From positions 1-64,000 of the forward strand of contig JACCET010000005.1 in NCBI GenBank assembly GCA_013416405.1: a DNA stretch of 64,000 nt, read 5' to 3'. Position 1 is the first letter of the stretch. Each line of letters starts with the position of its first letter. Made by a program: the position numbers and the translations under genes. Positions 26,037 to 35,677 of this stretch are shown piece by piece. Under the pieces are notes generated by a model. It was not told where the DNA came from. It did no database searches and was given only the letters and a program-made list of their open reading frames with translations. Source of the stretch: Alcaligenaceae bacterium (lineage in GTDB: Bacteria; Pseudomonadota; Gammaproteobacteria; Burkholderiales; Burkholderiaceae_B).

Positions 26037-27163
26037 GACGGCAGCACCGTCACGCTGTCGCTAGACCAGACAACATAGACTTCGTCATCCAGCCCTGGTG
26101 CATCGGCCTGGGCCAGCGCCAGGCTGTGTACAGTTGCCTCAAGCGCCATGCCGCTGTCCAGACGAATCTGGTAGCGCGCATAGCTGCCCAACCAGGCCAC
26201 ATGGCTGACCATGCCATGCCCCCAGTTATCTTCCGTGCCTGGCTGTTCGCGCAATATGCGGATGTTCTCGGGCCGTATGGATACATGCACTTCCATACCC
26301 AGCGGCTCGCTAACGCCGTGACTGACGTGCAAAGGACGGGACAGGTCGGCACTTTCTATCAGTATGTGGTCGGCGGCATCTACGACAATAGTGCCTGTGA
26401 ACAGATTGGTCGAGCCAATGAAACCGGCCACAAAGCGCGAGTTGGGAAAGGCGTAGACATCTTGCGGTGTACCGCATTGCACGATCTGGCCTTCGCTCAT
26501 GACGGCCAGGCGGTCGGCCATGGTCATGGCCTCTTCCTGATCATGGGTCACCATGATGCACGTGACCCCGACCTGCTCAAGTATCCTGGCCAGCTCAACC
26601 TGTGTTTTCTGGCGTATTTTCTTATCGAGAGCCGACATTGGTTCATCGAGCAGCAAGAGCTTAGGACGCTTCACCAGGCTGCGTGCCAATGCCACCCGCT
26701 GCTGCTGTCCGCCCGAGAGCTGATGCGGTTTGCGGCGGGCATAGCCCGCCATCTGCACAAGATCCAGCGCCTCGAACACGCGCTCGTGAATTTCGTTCTT
26801 GGCGACCCCTTCCTGCTTCAGGCCAAAAGCCACGTTGGCTTCTATGCTCATGTGGGGAAACAGTGCGTAAGACTGGAACATCATGTTTACCGGGCGCCGA
26901 TAGGGCGGCAGATCCGTGATGTCTTCGTTGTCGAGATAGATGCGCCCGGAGGTAACCTCTTCGAAGCCGGCCAGCATGCGCAGCAAGGTGGACTTGCCCG
27001 AACCGGAACTGCCCAGCAAGGCGAAGGTTTCGTGCCTGCGCACAGACAGGCTGACAGACTGGACGGCAACCGTGTCGTCGTAAATCTTGACGACCTCATC
27101 GATCCGCACGAACTCTTCGGCATCGCCCGACCAGGGCGAAGCCGCAGAACGACTGTCCGACAT
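26033..27163 (-). CDS. potG: polyamine ABC transporter ATP-binding protein PotG
   Basis: This is the ATPase of the polyamine importer. The 376 residues carry the Walker A LLGSSGSGKST (about 50-60), Q-loop, signature LSGGQQQR (about 150-157) and Walker B LLLLDEPMSALD. A C-terminal regulatory OB-type TOBE domain (about 300-370) follows. It starts 3 bp after the potF stop. All catalytic motifs are intact. Confidence 0.94.
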   Translation of the reverse strand: MSDSRSAASPWSGDAEEFVRIDEVVKIYDDTVAVQSVSLSVRRHETFALLGSSGSGKSTLLRMLAGFEEVTSGRIYLDNEDITDLPPYRRPVNMMFQSYALFPHMSIEANVAFGLKQEGVAKNEIHERVFEALDLVQMAGYARRKPHQLSGGQQQRVALARSLVKRPKLLLLDEPMSALDKKIRQKTQVELARILEQVGVTCIMVTHDQEEAMTMADRLAVMSEGQIVQCGTPQDVYAFPNSRFVAGFIGSTNLFTGTIVVDAADHILIESADLSRPLHVSHGVSEPLGMEVHVSIRPENIRILREQPGTEDNWGHGMVSHVAWLGSYARYQIRLDSGMALEATVHSLALAQADAPGLDDEVYVVWSSDSVTVLPS

Positions 27164-27166
27164 GAT

Positions 27167-28267
27167 CTAGCGCCCCGACTTCAGCTCTGCCCACATGCTG
27201 GTTTGCAGGCGCAAGATGGGCAGGGGCTGGGGCAGGATGACGAACAAGGTCTTGGAAACTTCCGCCGGGGGGTAGATCATGGGGTTGCCTGCGACTTCCT
27301 TCATGACGTACTGGCGCGCTTCCTTGTTCGCATTGGGGTAGAACATGGTGTTGGTGATGGCGGCATGCACTTGCGGCGTTTCAATATAGTTGATGAAGGC
27401 CAGGGCTTCATCAACATTGGCGGCACCCTTGGGAATGGCCATGGTGTCGAACCATACCGGCGCGCCGCCATCGGGAATGTAGTAATCAATTTTGTACTGT
27501 TTGCCTGCCTCGGCGGCGCGGTGCGCCGAGATCATGACATCGCCCGAATAGCCGTAAACCATGCACAGGTCGCCGCCTGCCAGCTCATCGATGTAACCCG
27601 AGGAACTGAATTGCCGGATATAGGGCCGGATGGTTTTCAATAACGCCAGGGCCTGCTTGTAGTCTTCCGGCTCGCTGCTGTTGGGATCCTTGCCCAGGTA
27701 GTGCAGCACGGCGGGGAATACAGCCGAAGCTTCGTCAAGTACCGAAATACCGCAGGCCTTGAGCTTTTCCGCATTTTCCGGCTTGAACAGCATGTCCCAG
27801 CTATTCAGGGGCGCATCGTCGCCGAGGATTTCACGCACCTTGGTCACGTTGTAGCCCAGCCCATTGGTGCCATAGCCCCACGGCACCAGGTATTCATTGC
27901 CCGGGTCTACCTTGGCAACGATATCCATGATGTCCTGATCCAGATATTTCCAGTTGGGTATCTTGGACTTGTCGAGCTTCTGGAACAAACCGCCTTTGAG
28001 CTGGCGGGCGGCATAATGCGTGGACGGCACCACGATGTCGTAGCCTGATTTGCCAGTCAGCAGCTTGGCCTGCAGCACATCATTGCTGTCATAGACATCG
28101 TAGCGCGCCTTGATGCCGGTCTCGCGCTCAAAACCCGGGATAGTGTCGGGGGCCGTGTACTCGGCCCAGTTGTATACATTGACAACCCTGTCCTGGCTCA
28201 AGGCAGGTGCCATTGTTGCGGCAAGGGCAGCGCCCAGTAACCATGTTTTCGTGGTGGTGAGTGTCAT
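27167..28267 (-). CDS. potF: polyamine ABC transporter substrate-binding protein PotF
   Basis: This is the periplasmic receptor that delivers putrescine or a related polyamine to PotGHI. The 366 residues start with a signal peptide (hydrophobic to about residue 24, cleavage near ALSQ). NVYNWAEYTAPDTIPGFE, the typical PotD/PotF opening, follows. Aromatic and acidic ligand-binding residues occur in SGYIDELAGGDLCMVYGYSGD. I use the ATG at 28267, which has GGGGA upstream; an ATG eight codons earlier lacks this. A tandem 17-bp repeat lies just upstream and is the likeliest control region. Confidence 0.94.
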   Translation of the reverse strand: MTLTTTKTWLLGAALAATMAPALSQDRVVNVYNWAEYTAPDTIPGFERETGIKARYDVYDSNDVLQAKLLTGKSGYDIVVPSTHYAARQLKGGLFQKLDKSKIPNWKYLDQDIMDIVAKVDPGNEYLVPWGYGTNGLGYNVTKVREILGDDAPLNSWDMLFKPENAEKLKACGISVLDEASAVFPAVLHYLGKDPNSSEPEDYKQALALLKTIRPYIRQFSSSGYIDELAGGDLCMVYGYSGDVMISAHRAAEAGKQYKIDYYIPDGGAPVWFDTMAIPKGAANVDEALAFINYIETPQVHAAITNTMFYPNANKEARQYVMKEVAGNPMIYPPAEVSKTLFVILPQPLPILRLQTSMWAELKSGR

Positions 28268-28313
28268 TGCCAGCGTCCCCAGACGATACAAAAAGACAAA
28301 AAAAGTGATGATA

Positions 28314-28350
28314 AAGCTTTTCTGGCTAAACGTAAGCCTTTTTGGCTAAA
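28314..28350. promoter_or_regulatory. tandem 17-bp repeat upstream of potF
   Basis: AAGCTTTTCTGGCTAAA (28314-28330) and AAGCCTTTTTGGCTAAA (28334-28350) differ at two bases and repeat with a 20-bp period, about two helical turns. Each holds a small AGC/GCT inverted core. They lie 47-83 bp before the potF start, and the second overlaps the kdkA stop. A regulator binding as two dimers is a reasonable guess, although a weak kdkA terminator could also explain the paired stems. Confidence 0.45.
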
Positions 28351-29068
28351 TGTGGCCGCCGGCCGTTACTAGTTGTCCGTAAGCACTATCCAGCTTCGTC
28401 CACCATGGCATGGCCTGCTCGCCAGCCACCTTCAATAGCGAACGCCGCAAGCGCAGCAGATTGTCTTGCCGCTGCTTGTCCTGCAAAACCTGCCTGCGTC
28501 CCTTGTCGAAATCTATCAGCCAGGCCTTGCCTTGCGCATCCAGCAGAATATTGTACGCATTCAAGTCGGCATGCCATACGCCAGCCTGGTGCATATCGAA
28601 AATGGCTAGTGCCACAGCGGCAGCGTCTGCCGTGGGCCATACCACTGCCAGCGGCTCTACCATGGCTATACGCTGCACCAGAATGGCGGCGCGATAAGTA
28701 CAGCCCTGGCGCCAATAGGCTGCTGCCAGAGGCCTGGGCACGGGCAGGCCCACTTTATACATGAAGCACAACAGCTGGAACTCGGCAAAAGATCGTGTGG
28801 CCGTAGCCCCCGTCCAGATATAGCGATTGGCACTGAGCTTGGCAATGAGGCCGCCACGCCGGTAATGACGCAGCACAGCTGAACCAAAGTCGCCCTGAAC
28901 AAACCATGCCGCCTGCCGCCCTCCTTTTCCTACCGCAACCGCCCCCAGTTCACTGGAAGACGGATCAAACAGAAAAGCAGCAGGATGCGGCACGCTATTT
29001 GCGTCGATAAGCATGGCGCCGTTGGGCGCCAGGGGTAACTCTTGCTGCAAAATCGCCTGTGTTTTCAT
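28346..29068 (-). CDS. kdkA: 3-deoxy-D-manno-octulosonic acid kinase
   Basis: KdkA uses ATP to phosphorylate the first Kdo of the LPS inner core at position 4. The 240 residues resemble the KdkA/RfaP kinase-like family. The catalytic loop is HADLNAYNILLD (about 165-176) and the metal site IDFDKGR (about 184-190). I chose the ATG at 29068, which overlaps the stop of the permease gene as ATGA; the frame stays open upstream but only within that gene. A single phosphorylated Kdo is known for Bordetella-type LPS, which fits the family placement. Confidence 0.86.
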   Translation of the reverse strand: MKTQAILQQELPLAPNGAMLIDANSVPHPAAFLFDPSSSELGAVAVGKGGRQAAWFVQGDFGSAVLRHYRRGGLIAKLSANRYIWTGATATRSFAEFQLLCFMYKVGLPVPRPLAAAYWRQGCTYRAAILVQRIAMVEPLAVVWPTADAAAVALAIFDMHQAGVWHADLNAYNILLDAQGKAWLIDFDKGRRQVLQDKQRQDNLLRLRRSLLKVAGEQAMPWWTKLDSAYGQLVTAGGHI

Positions 29069-31566
29069 GCCAATTCTCGTAAGGAGACCAGTGGAGGCGT
29101 CTTTAACACACCCGTGAGTGCGAATTTTCCACCAATCAGCGCGGCAGCAGTGCCGGCCAGCACACCCGCAAGCCATGGCCATAGCGACAAGTCCAGGGAA
29201 AACTCAAACACATACTGTGCCAGCAGCCAGGCTATGGCGACGGAGGCAAAGGCCGAAAGCAGACCCGCCATGGTTCCCAGCAGCACCAGTTCCAGCCGCA
29301 AGGCGCCGGCTAACTGACGGCCACTGGCGCCCAGCGCCCGCAGTACGGCCACCTCATGCATGCGTTCATCGCGCGTGGAAAACATGGCCGCACCCAACAC
29401 CAGCACGCCCGCTGCCACGGTAAACAGGAACAGCAACTGCACCGCTTGAACCACTTGATCCAGCACGTGCTGGATCTGCCCCAATATGGAGCCGACATCG
29501 AATACGGTCAGATTGGGAAACGTACTGACCAGATCCTGAACCACGTCTTGCATCGATGGGCTCACGTGCAAGGAGGTAATAAAGGTGGCCGGCGCATCGG
29601 CAAGCGCTACGAGGCTCATGACGGCAAAAAAATTGGCCTGAAAGGAGTCCCAGTCCACTTTGCGCAAGCTGCTTACCTGAACCTGCACCGGGCGGCCCGC
29701 CACATCAAAAGTCAGGCTATCGTTCAGACTAATGCCCAGCGTTTCGGCCAGGCCGGTTTCCAGCGAAACCTCGGGTTTGTCGGCTTGCAACCAACGGCCT
29801 TCCGTGATGTCGTTGCTCATTGGCATCGTATCGGCATAAGACAGGTTGAACTCTCTGTCGGCCATGCGCTTGGCGCGCGGATCTTCATAGTTCTCGCCAG
29901 TCACGGCTTGCCCATTGATCGCCACCAGACGCCCTCGTATCATGGGCGACATCACCACGTCGTCCACCCCGGCCGCGACCAGCCTCTGCGTAACGGCATC
30001 GCGCTGATCAGGCTGGATATTGATCAGAAATGTATTGGGGGCATTGGCCGGTAAAGTGCTTTGCCAGCCTTCCAGCAAATCGGTGCGGGTAATGGCCAGC
30101 AACAGCAATATGGTCAAGCCCATGGACAACGCGCACAGCTGGGCGACTGTCAGACTCTTGCGGCGTGCCATGCCGGCCAGGGCGAAGCGCAACGCCGGGC
30201 GTCCCACGCTGCGATGACGAAACAGGCCCAGCGTCCAGACCATCAGATAAGCCAGACCGATAAACACCAGCAATGCCAGCGTAAACCCACCGGCAACCAC
30301 CACGCTCAGCCGCAGGTCGCCCGACATCCAGACAATGAGCAGAAAGAAAGCGGTCAGACCCAGCAAGTAGGCAGGCCAGGATCGGGCGGCGGCACCTGCC
30401 TGCCTGCGCAATACGCGGGCGGGCGCTACATTGCGCAAGGCGGCCAACGGCGGCAACGCAAAACCCAGCAACATCAGGAAGCCGGTCGCCATGCCTTGCC
30501 AGGCAGGCCGCAGACTGATCGCCGGCAAGCTGGTTTGCAGCCAGGCATCCACCATGGACACCAGCCCTAGATGCACAACATAGCCACCCAAAGATCCCAG
30601 CGCTGACGCGAACACCGCCAACAGCAAAAACTCCACCCACAGCATCCACGCCAGCTGGGTCTTACTGGCCCCCAGACAACGCATGACCGCAATGCCGTCC
30701 TGATGTCGCAAACCAAAGCGGCGCGCTGCCAAGGCGATGGCCACGGCCGCAATCATCACCGTCAACAAGGCCACGAGCACAAGAAACTGGTGTGCGCGGG
30801 TCAGTGCCCGCTGCACTTCCGGCCTATTGGTTTCCAGAGTGCTTAACCTTTGCCCGCGTTGCATATTCGCTTCCAGCCAGTGCTGATAGTCACGGACCGA
30901 TGATTCGCTGCCCGCCACCAGCAGGTGATAGGCTATGCGGCTGCCCGGCGCGACCAGGCCGGTGGCCGGCAAGTCATCCAGATTCATCATGACGCGCGGT
31001 GCCACATTAACGAACTGCATGCCGCGATCGGGCTCATAGCTGATGACACGCGTGATCGTCAGGGCGCTGTCACCCACCTGCAGCTCGTCGCCCACAGCCA
31101 ATCCCAGCAACCCCAGCACTTGCGGATCCACCCATAGCGTGCCCGGCTTGGGAGCATGCGCCACATCGACGGCCTGGCCTGCTGGCGTATCGGTCAGTCG
31201 CATGGCACCTCGCAGGGGATAAGCCTGAGATACCGCTTTCAGGGAAACCAGTTGCGCCTTGTCGCCGCTACTGGCCATGGAGGGAAACTGCAGAGTCTGT
31301 GCGGTATCGAGCTGTCTGACCCCAGCCTGGGCAAGGAATTCGGCCGGGATGGGTTCATCGGCACGCAGGGCAAGGTCGCCGCCCAACATTTGGCCAGAGT
31401 CGCGTTCGAGTGCACGCCCCACCCTATCGGCCAGGAAGCCGACACTGGTCACGGCGGCCACCGCAATCAACAAGGCCAGCAGCAACAAGCGCAACTCGCC
31501 AGAGTGCCAGTCGCGCCGCAACGCCTTTACCCCCAGCCGGGTATTTGCAACGATTCCAGAACGCAT
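29065..31566 (-). CDS. ABC transporter permease with FtsX-type domains (YbbP-like)
   Basis: This 833-residue membrane protein has an N-terminal helix, a large periplasmic part, an FtsX domain (about 255-380), several middle helices and a second FtsX domain near the C-terminus (about 710-830). This is the two-FtsX layout of YbbP, LolC/E and MacB relatives. Such proteins drive lipid or lipoprotein movement together with a separate ATPase, but no ATPase gene lies beside it here. It follows the TauE/SafE gene by 5 bp and is coupled to kdkA. An envelope-lipid role is inferred from that pairing. Confidence 0.88.
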   Translation of the reverse strand: MRSGIVANTRLGVKALRRDWHSGELRLLLLALLIAVAAVTSVGFLADRVGRALERDSGQMLGGDLALRADEPIPAEFLAQAGVRQLDTAQTLQFPSMASSGDKAQLVSLKAVSQAYPLRGAMRLTDTPAGQAVDVAHAPKPGTLWVDPQVLGLLGLAVGDELQVGDSALTITRVISYEPDRGMQFVNVAPRVMMNLDDLPATGLVAPGSRIAYHLLVAGSESSVRDYQHWLEANMQRGQRLSTLETNRPEVQRALTRAHQFLVLVALLTVMIAAVAIALAARRFGLRHQDGIAVMRCLGASKTQLAWMLWVEFLLLAVFASALGSLGGYVVHLGLVSMVDAWLQTSLPAISLRPAWQGMATGFLMLLGFALPPLAALRNVAPARVLRRQAGAAARSWPAYLLGLTAFFLLIVWMSGDLRLSVVVAGGFTLALLVFIGLAYLMVWTLGLFRHRSVGRPALRFALAGMARRKSLTVAQLCALSMGLTILLLLAITRTDLLEGWQSTLPANAPNTFLINIQPDQRDAVTQRLVAAGVDDVVMSPMIRGRLVAINGQAVTGENYEDPRAKRMADREFNLSYADTMPMSNDITEGRWLQADKPEVSLETGLAETLGISLNDSLTFDVAGRPVQVQVSSLRKVDWDSFQANFFAVMSLVALADAPATFITSLHVSPSMQDVVQDLVSTFPNLTVFDVGSILGQIQHVLDQVVQAVQLLFLFTVAAGVLVLGAAMFSTRDERMHEVAVLRALGASGRQLAGALRLELVLLGTMAGLLSAFASVAIAWLLAQYVFEFSLDLSLWPWLAGVLAGTAAALIGGKFALTGVLKTPPLVSLRELA

Positions 31567-31571
31567 CCGAG

Positions 31572-32354
31572 TCAGGCCTTAATAAGCAATAAAACCATGA
31601 TAACAAGAAGCATGCAGCCAAAAATCAGCTTCAACCGGGGTTCGGGCAAGGCGTAGGCCAACTTTACGCCATAAGGCACCAGCGCCATGCTGCCCAGCGC
31701 CATGGGTATCCCTATCAGCCAGTTCGCCTGGCCATGGACCGTGTAGGTAAGCAGGGCCACCGTGGTACCGGGAATAATCATGGTCAGGGCCAGGGCTTGC
31801 GCCCCGGTCTGGGTAAGACGAAATACCGTGGTCAGTATGGGCACGGCAAGCACCGAGCCACCCACACCAAAAATGCCACCTATCAAGCCAGCTGCAACGC
31901 CCAGCAACGCAAACCAGCCTTTGTGGAAGGCTTCGGCGCTACGTCGCTCCGGCAACTGGCTATCCTTGCGTGCTCCACGCAGGCTCTGGTACAGATAGAA
32001 CAAGGCCACGGCCAGCACAAACGCCGCATAAATACGCCGCAACAAGATTGGGTCTATGCCCAGTGCAAACCGGGCACCCACCCAGGTAAAGATGATGGCA
32101 CCCAGCGCCCCTGCGGCGGCCGCACCCAGGTCGATTTTGGCGTTCTGGTTGTATTTTCGTACCGTAATCAGTACAGCGGGCAGCACCATGACCAGGGCTG
32201 TGCCCTGCGCTTCCTGCTGATTCATGCCCGCAACCAGGCCCAGCAGCGGTATGGCCAGCAAGCCGCCGCCTATCCCTAGAATGCCACCCACGTAGCCTAT
32301 GATTGCACCCGCCGCAAGGCATAGCGGCACGAAAACATACCAGTCCAAGGCCAT
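31572..32354 (-). CDS. TauE/SafE family sulfite/anion exporter permease
   Basis: This 260-residue inner-membrane protein has about eight helices. The family glycine-rich repeats GGILGIGGGLLAIPLL and GGIFGVGGSVLAVPIL open each half. The family exports sulfite, sulfoacetate or other organic anions, or imports metals; the substrate here cannot be named. It starts one base after the radA stop, so the two are co-transcribed. It is not linked to the tauA gene at 63007. Confidence 0.9.
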   Translation of the reverse strand: MALDWYVFVPLCLAAGAIIGYVGGILGIGGGLLAIPLLGLVAGMNQQEAQGTALVMVLPAVLITVRKYNQNAKIDLGAAAAGALGAIIFTWVGARFALGIDPILLRRIYAAFVLAVALFYLYQSLRGARKDSQLPERRSAEAFHKGWFALLGVAAGLIGGIFGVGGSVLAVPILTTVFRLTQTGAQALALTMIIPGTTVALLTYTVHGQANWLIGIPMALGSMALVPYGVKLAYALPEPRLKLIFGCMLLVIMVLLLIKA

Positions 32355-32355
32355 C

Positions 32356-33717
32356 TCAGGATGCTTCGCGCAGGCGCGCTATGGCGGCGTCGACACGATC
32401 GACTGCCCAGATCTCCAAACCTTCTATGGCTTGCTTGGGTGCATTGGCCTTGGGTATGAGCGCCACGCTAAACCCCAGCTTGGCCGCCTCGCGCAAGCGC
32501 TCCTGGCCCCGGGGCGCCGGCCGGATCTCGCCTGCCAGGCCGACTTCACCAAATACGACCAAGCCTTTGGGCAAGGGCTTATTCCCCAATGACGACATAA
32601 TGGCCAGCAAGACCGCCAGGTCGGCCGCCGGCTCGGTGATTTTCACCCCACCCACGGCATTAACGAAAACGTCCTGGTCATAAGTGACCACACCGGCATG
32701 CCGGTGCAGCACGGCAAGCAGCATGGCCAGCCGCGTGCCCTCCAGCCCTACCGACAGACGACGCGGATTGGGCACATGCGCCGTATCGACCAGGGCCTGA
32801 ATTTCGACCAGCAATGGCCGCGTGCCTTCCTGCGTGGCCATGACGCAAGAGCCTGGCACATTCTGCTCGTGCTGTGACAGGAACAAGGCCGAAGGATTTG
32901 CCACACCCCGCAAGCCACGGTCGGTCATGGCAAAGACACCCAGTTCGTTGACCGCTCCGAAACGATTCTTGAACGCCCTGATCAGCCGGAAGGACGAGTG
33001 AGTGTCCCCCTCGAAATACAGTACGGTATCGACAATGTGTTCCAGCACGCGCGGCCCGGCCAGCGTGCCGTCTTTGGTCACGTGGCCGATCAGCACGATG
33101 GTGATACCGGTCTGCTTGGCCAGCCGGGTAAGCTGTGCCGCGCACTCACGCACTTGCGATACCGAGCCCGGCGCCGCACTCAGCTCGCTGGAATAAAGAG
33201 TTTGAATGGAGTCGATAACCGCCACGCTGGGCTGCTGTTCGGTCAGCGCACCCACGATGGCTTCAAGGCGAATTTCCGCCAGCAGATTCACCTCACCGGT
33301 AACCAGCTCCAGCCGCCGGGCACGCAAAGCGACCTGTTCGGCCGACTCTTCCCCTGTGACATACAAAACCTTGACCGCCCGGGACAATGACACCAACGCC
33401 TGCAAAAGCAGTGTGGATTTGCCTATGCCTGGGTCGCCGCCTATCAGCACCACCGCGCCCGACACCAGGCCGCCGCCCAGCACCCTATCGAACTCGTCGA
33501 TACCCGACGGTTGACGCGGAAGCTCGCGCGCTTCGATTTCGGCAAGGCTGCGTACCGGACTGGCGCCCGCCAACGGAGCGTACCGGTGTGCCGAAACGCC
33601 CGCATCGCGTGATTCCTGGAGCGTATTCCAGGAGCCGCAATGCGGGCATTTTCCTTCCCACTTGGGGCAGTTTCCGCCGCATTCACTGCAGACGAACAGA
33701 GTTTTTGACTTGGCCAT
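32356..33717 (-). CDS. radA: DNA repair protein RadA
   Basis: RadA is a RecA-like branch-migration ATPase that helps process recombination intermediates. The 453 residues hold an N-terminal C4 zinc finger (CSECGG...CPHCGSW, about 10-30), the Walker A GGDPGIGKSTL (about 93-103), the RadA-specific KNRFG motif (about 250) and a C-terminal Lon-protease-like domain (about 345-453). All motifs are intact. It lies between the SDR gene (26 bp upstream) and the TauE/SafE gene. Confidence 0.96.
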   Translation of the reverse strand: MAKSKTLFVCSECGGNCPKWEGKCPHCGSWNTLQESRDAGVSAHRYAPLAGASPVRSLAEIEARELPRQPSGIDEFDRVLGGGLVSGAVVLIGGDPGIGKSTLLLQALVSLSRAVKVLYVTGEESAEQVALRARRLELVTGEVNLLAEIRLEAIVGALTEQQPSVAVIDSIQTLYSSELSAAPGSVSQVRECAAQLTRLAKQTGITIVLIGHVTKDGTLAGPRVLEHIVDTVLYFEGDTHSSFRLIRAFKNRFGAVNELGVFAMTDRGLRGVANPSALFLSQHEQNVPGSCVMATQEGTRPLLVEIQALVDTAHVPNPRRLSVGLEGTRLAMLLAVLHRHAGVVTYDQDVFVNAVGGVKITEPAADLAVLLAIMSSLGNKPLPKGLVVFGEVGLAGEIRPAPRGQERLREAAKLGFSVALIPKANAPKQAIEGLEIWAVDRVDAAIARLREAS

Positions 33718-33743
33718 GGTGCGAGTTTAACCGGCCATCACGC

Positions 33744-34460
33744 TTACCGGCCTGCCAGACTGCCTCCGCCATCCACGCCCAATACCTGGCCGGTGATATA
33801 AGCTGCGTCGTCGCTCAAAAGAAAGGTTACTGCCGCGGCGACTTCGGAGGGAGAACCGAAGCGACCCAAAGGGATGGATCCCAGAGCCTTTTTTTCCGAG
33901 TCACTGCCTTCGGGATGGCCGGCGCGGAACAGTTCGGTCTCGATGGGGCCGGGCGATACCGCATTCACTGTTATGCCGTAAGGCGCAAGTTCCAGCGCCC
34001 AGGTGCGGGTGCAGCCTATCAGGGCGCTCTTGGCGGCGGAATAACTGGTGCGATTTTGCCCGCCGTGCGTGACACGGCTGCAAATATTGACGACACGCCC
34101 TTCCTTGCGCGCCTTCATGGAGGGAACAAAAGTTTGAGTTACCTGGACCGCGACCCTGACATTCAGGTCCAGCACCTGATAGAGCGAAGCCAGGTCGATT
34201 TCGCCCAGCGGCTCGGGCATGACCACACCCACATTGTTCACCACCGCATCGATCGGATATTTTTCACGGATGACACGCAGGATGTCTTCGGTTTCGCCCG
34301 CATTGTTCAGGTCGCAGGAATACAAATAACCGGGGAAATCGATCTCTTGCGTGTTGCGGGCAAGGCCCACAACGTGGCAGCCCTGGTCGGCCAAGCGCTG
34401 GCTGATCGCCCAACCTATTCCCTTGGTTGCACCCGTTACCAATACACATTTATTCTTCAC
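33744..34460 (-). CDS. SDR family oxidoreductase (FabG-like)
   Basis: The 238-residue short-chain dehydrogenase has the NAD(P) motif TGATKGIGWA (about 10-19), NNVG, a catalytic Ser near residue 130 and SYSAAK with the catalytic Tyr/Lys (about 143-148). It resembles 3-oxoacyl-ACP reductases, but it is not next to other fatty-acid genes and lies between alr and radA. The substrate is unknown. Confidence 0.85.
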   Translation of the reverse strand: MKNKCVLVTGATKGIGWAISQRLADQGCHVVGLARNTQEIDFPGYLYSCDLNNAGETEDILRVIREKYPIDAVVNNVGVVMPEPLGEIDLASLYQVLDLNVRVAVQVTQTFVPSMKARKEGRVVNICSRVTHGGQNRTSYSAAKSALIGCTRTWALELAPYGITVNAVSPGPIETELFRAGHPEGSDSEKKALGSIPLGRFGSPSEVAAAVTFLLSDDAAYITGQVLGVDGGGSLAGR

Positions 34461-34546
34461 GCGATTTCCTTATGGGTGGATAGACACAACGCCGCACAAG
34501 CGCATTGGGGATTAAACCGTTGACCGGCCCGTCCCGTCAATGAGTA

Positions 34547-35677
34547 CTAATCGATGACCTTTCTGGGCACACGCGGGGCTATGGCGCACAAAAGTTCATA
34601 ACCTATGGTGGCGGCCGACTGAGCGACTTCGTCTACGGAAGGCCCGCCCTCGCCCCATAATACGACGGGACTGCCCACAGTAGCCTGGGGAACCGGCGTC
34701 AGATCAACGGCCAGCATATCCATGGACACACGCCCCACCAGCCGGGTGCGTACACCGTCGACGACTATCGGCGTGCCAGTGCCTGCGTGTCGCGGATAAC
34801 CGTCGGCATAACCGCAGGCAACGATGCCTATGCACATGCGTTCAGCAGTTGTGAAAGTATGGCCGTAACCGACGCCCGCGCCTGGAGCAATATCGCGCAC
34901 GCTGATCAATTTCGATGCCAGGGTCATGGCTGGACGAAAATCCAGGCTGGCAGCGGTCTGGTCGACGAAAGGCGAGCTTCCGTACAGGCAGATGCCGGGC
35001 CTGACCCATTGTTCCTCGTTGCTTGCAACGGTCGCCCACAAACCTGGCGTCAGGGTGGCGGCCGAATTGCAGACGCTGATCGGGCCTTGCAAGCCCTGCG
35101 TGCAGCGCTCGAATATATCCAGCTGCGCGCGCGTGGTCACCGCATCATCGTCGGCGCGAGCGAAATGACTCATTTTTCCGGCCCAGGCCAATTTGCCTTG
35201 TTGACATAGCTGGCGGGCCTGCTGATAAGCTGCTGGATATGCCTGCTCGGAGAATCCCAACCGGTTCATACCGACGTTAAGCTTGACGAAGGCATTCAAG
35301 GGCCGCGCGAGTTTGGCCAGCGTCAGCATATCCAGCTGTTCCTGACTGTGCAGGGCGGTCGTCAGGCGGTACTCATCCAGAATGGCGATATCGGCAGGTT
35401 CGAAAAAACCTTCGAGCAGCATGATGGGCTTGTCCCAGCCCAATTCACGGCATCGCACGGCCTCGTTCAAGTCCAGCATGGCCAGTCCGTCGGCCTGGCC
35501 GAACCCACGCACGGCCGGTTCGAGTTCGTGACCATAGGCATTGGCCTTGATGACCGCCCAGATATTGGGCCGACGCGGCCTGGCCGTGCTGCACGACTGC
35601 TGTAGACCCGTGGCAACGCGTTGCAGATTATGACTTAATGACGACACAGCAACCGTCGCTGAAATCGGACGCGGCAT
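34547..35677 (-). CDS. alr: alanine racemase
   Basis: Alr is a PLP enzyme that makes D-alanine for peptidoglycan. The 376 residues carry the PLP lysine in AVIKANAYGHE (Lys44) and the second catalytic Tyr in GVGYGHTF (about 270). It is the first gene of the minus-strand unit alr-SDR-radA-TauE/SafE-FtsX-kdkA, with an 86-bp gap before the SDR gene. It is divergent from hpnC, across a gap with a REP-like palindrome. Confidence 0.95.
   Translation of the reverse strand: MPRPISATVAVSSLSHNLQRVATGLQQSCSTARPRRPNIWAVIKANAYGHELEPAVRGFGQADGLAMLDLNEAVRCRELGWDKPIMLLEGFFEPADIAILDEYRLTTALHSQEQLDMLTLAKLARPLNAFVKLNVGMNRLGFSEQAYPAAYQQARQLCQQGKLAWAGKMSHFARADDDAVTTRAQLDIFERCTQGLQGPISVCNSAATLTPGLWATVASNEEQWVRPGICLYGSSPFVDQTAASLDFRPAMTLASKLISVRDIAPGAGVGYGHTFTTAERMCIGIVACGYADGYPRHAGTGTPIVVDGVRTRLVGRVSMDMLAVDLTPVPQATVGSPVVLWGEGGPSVDEVAQSAATIGYELLCAIAPRVPRKVID

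Noticed and set aside
31572-32354. TauE/SafE permease as part of a taurine system with tauA
   Set aside because: It is over 30 kb away in a radA operon, and the family name covers many substrates.
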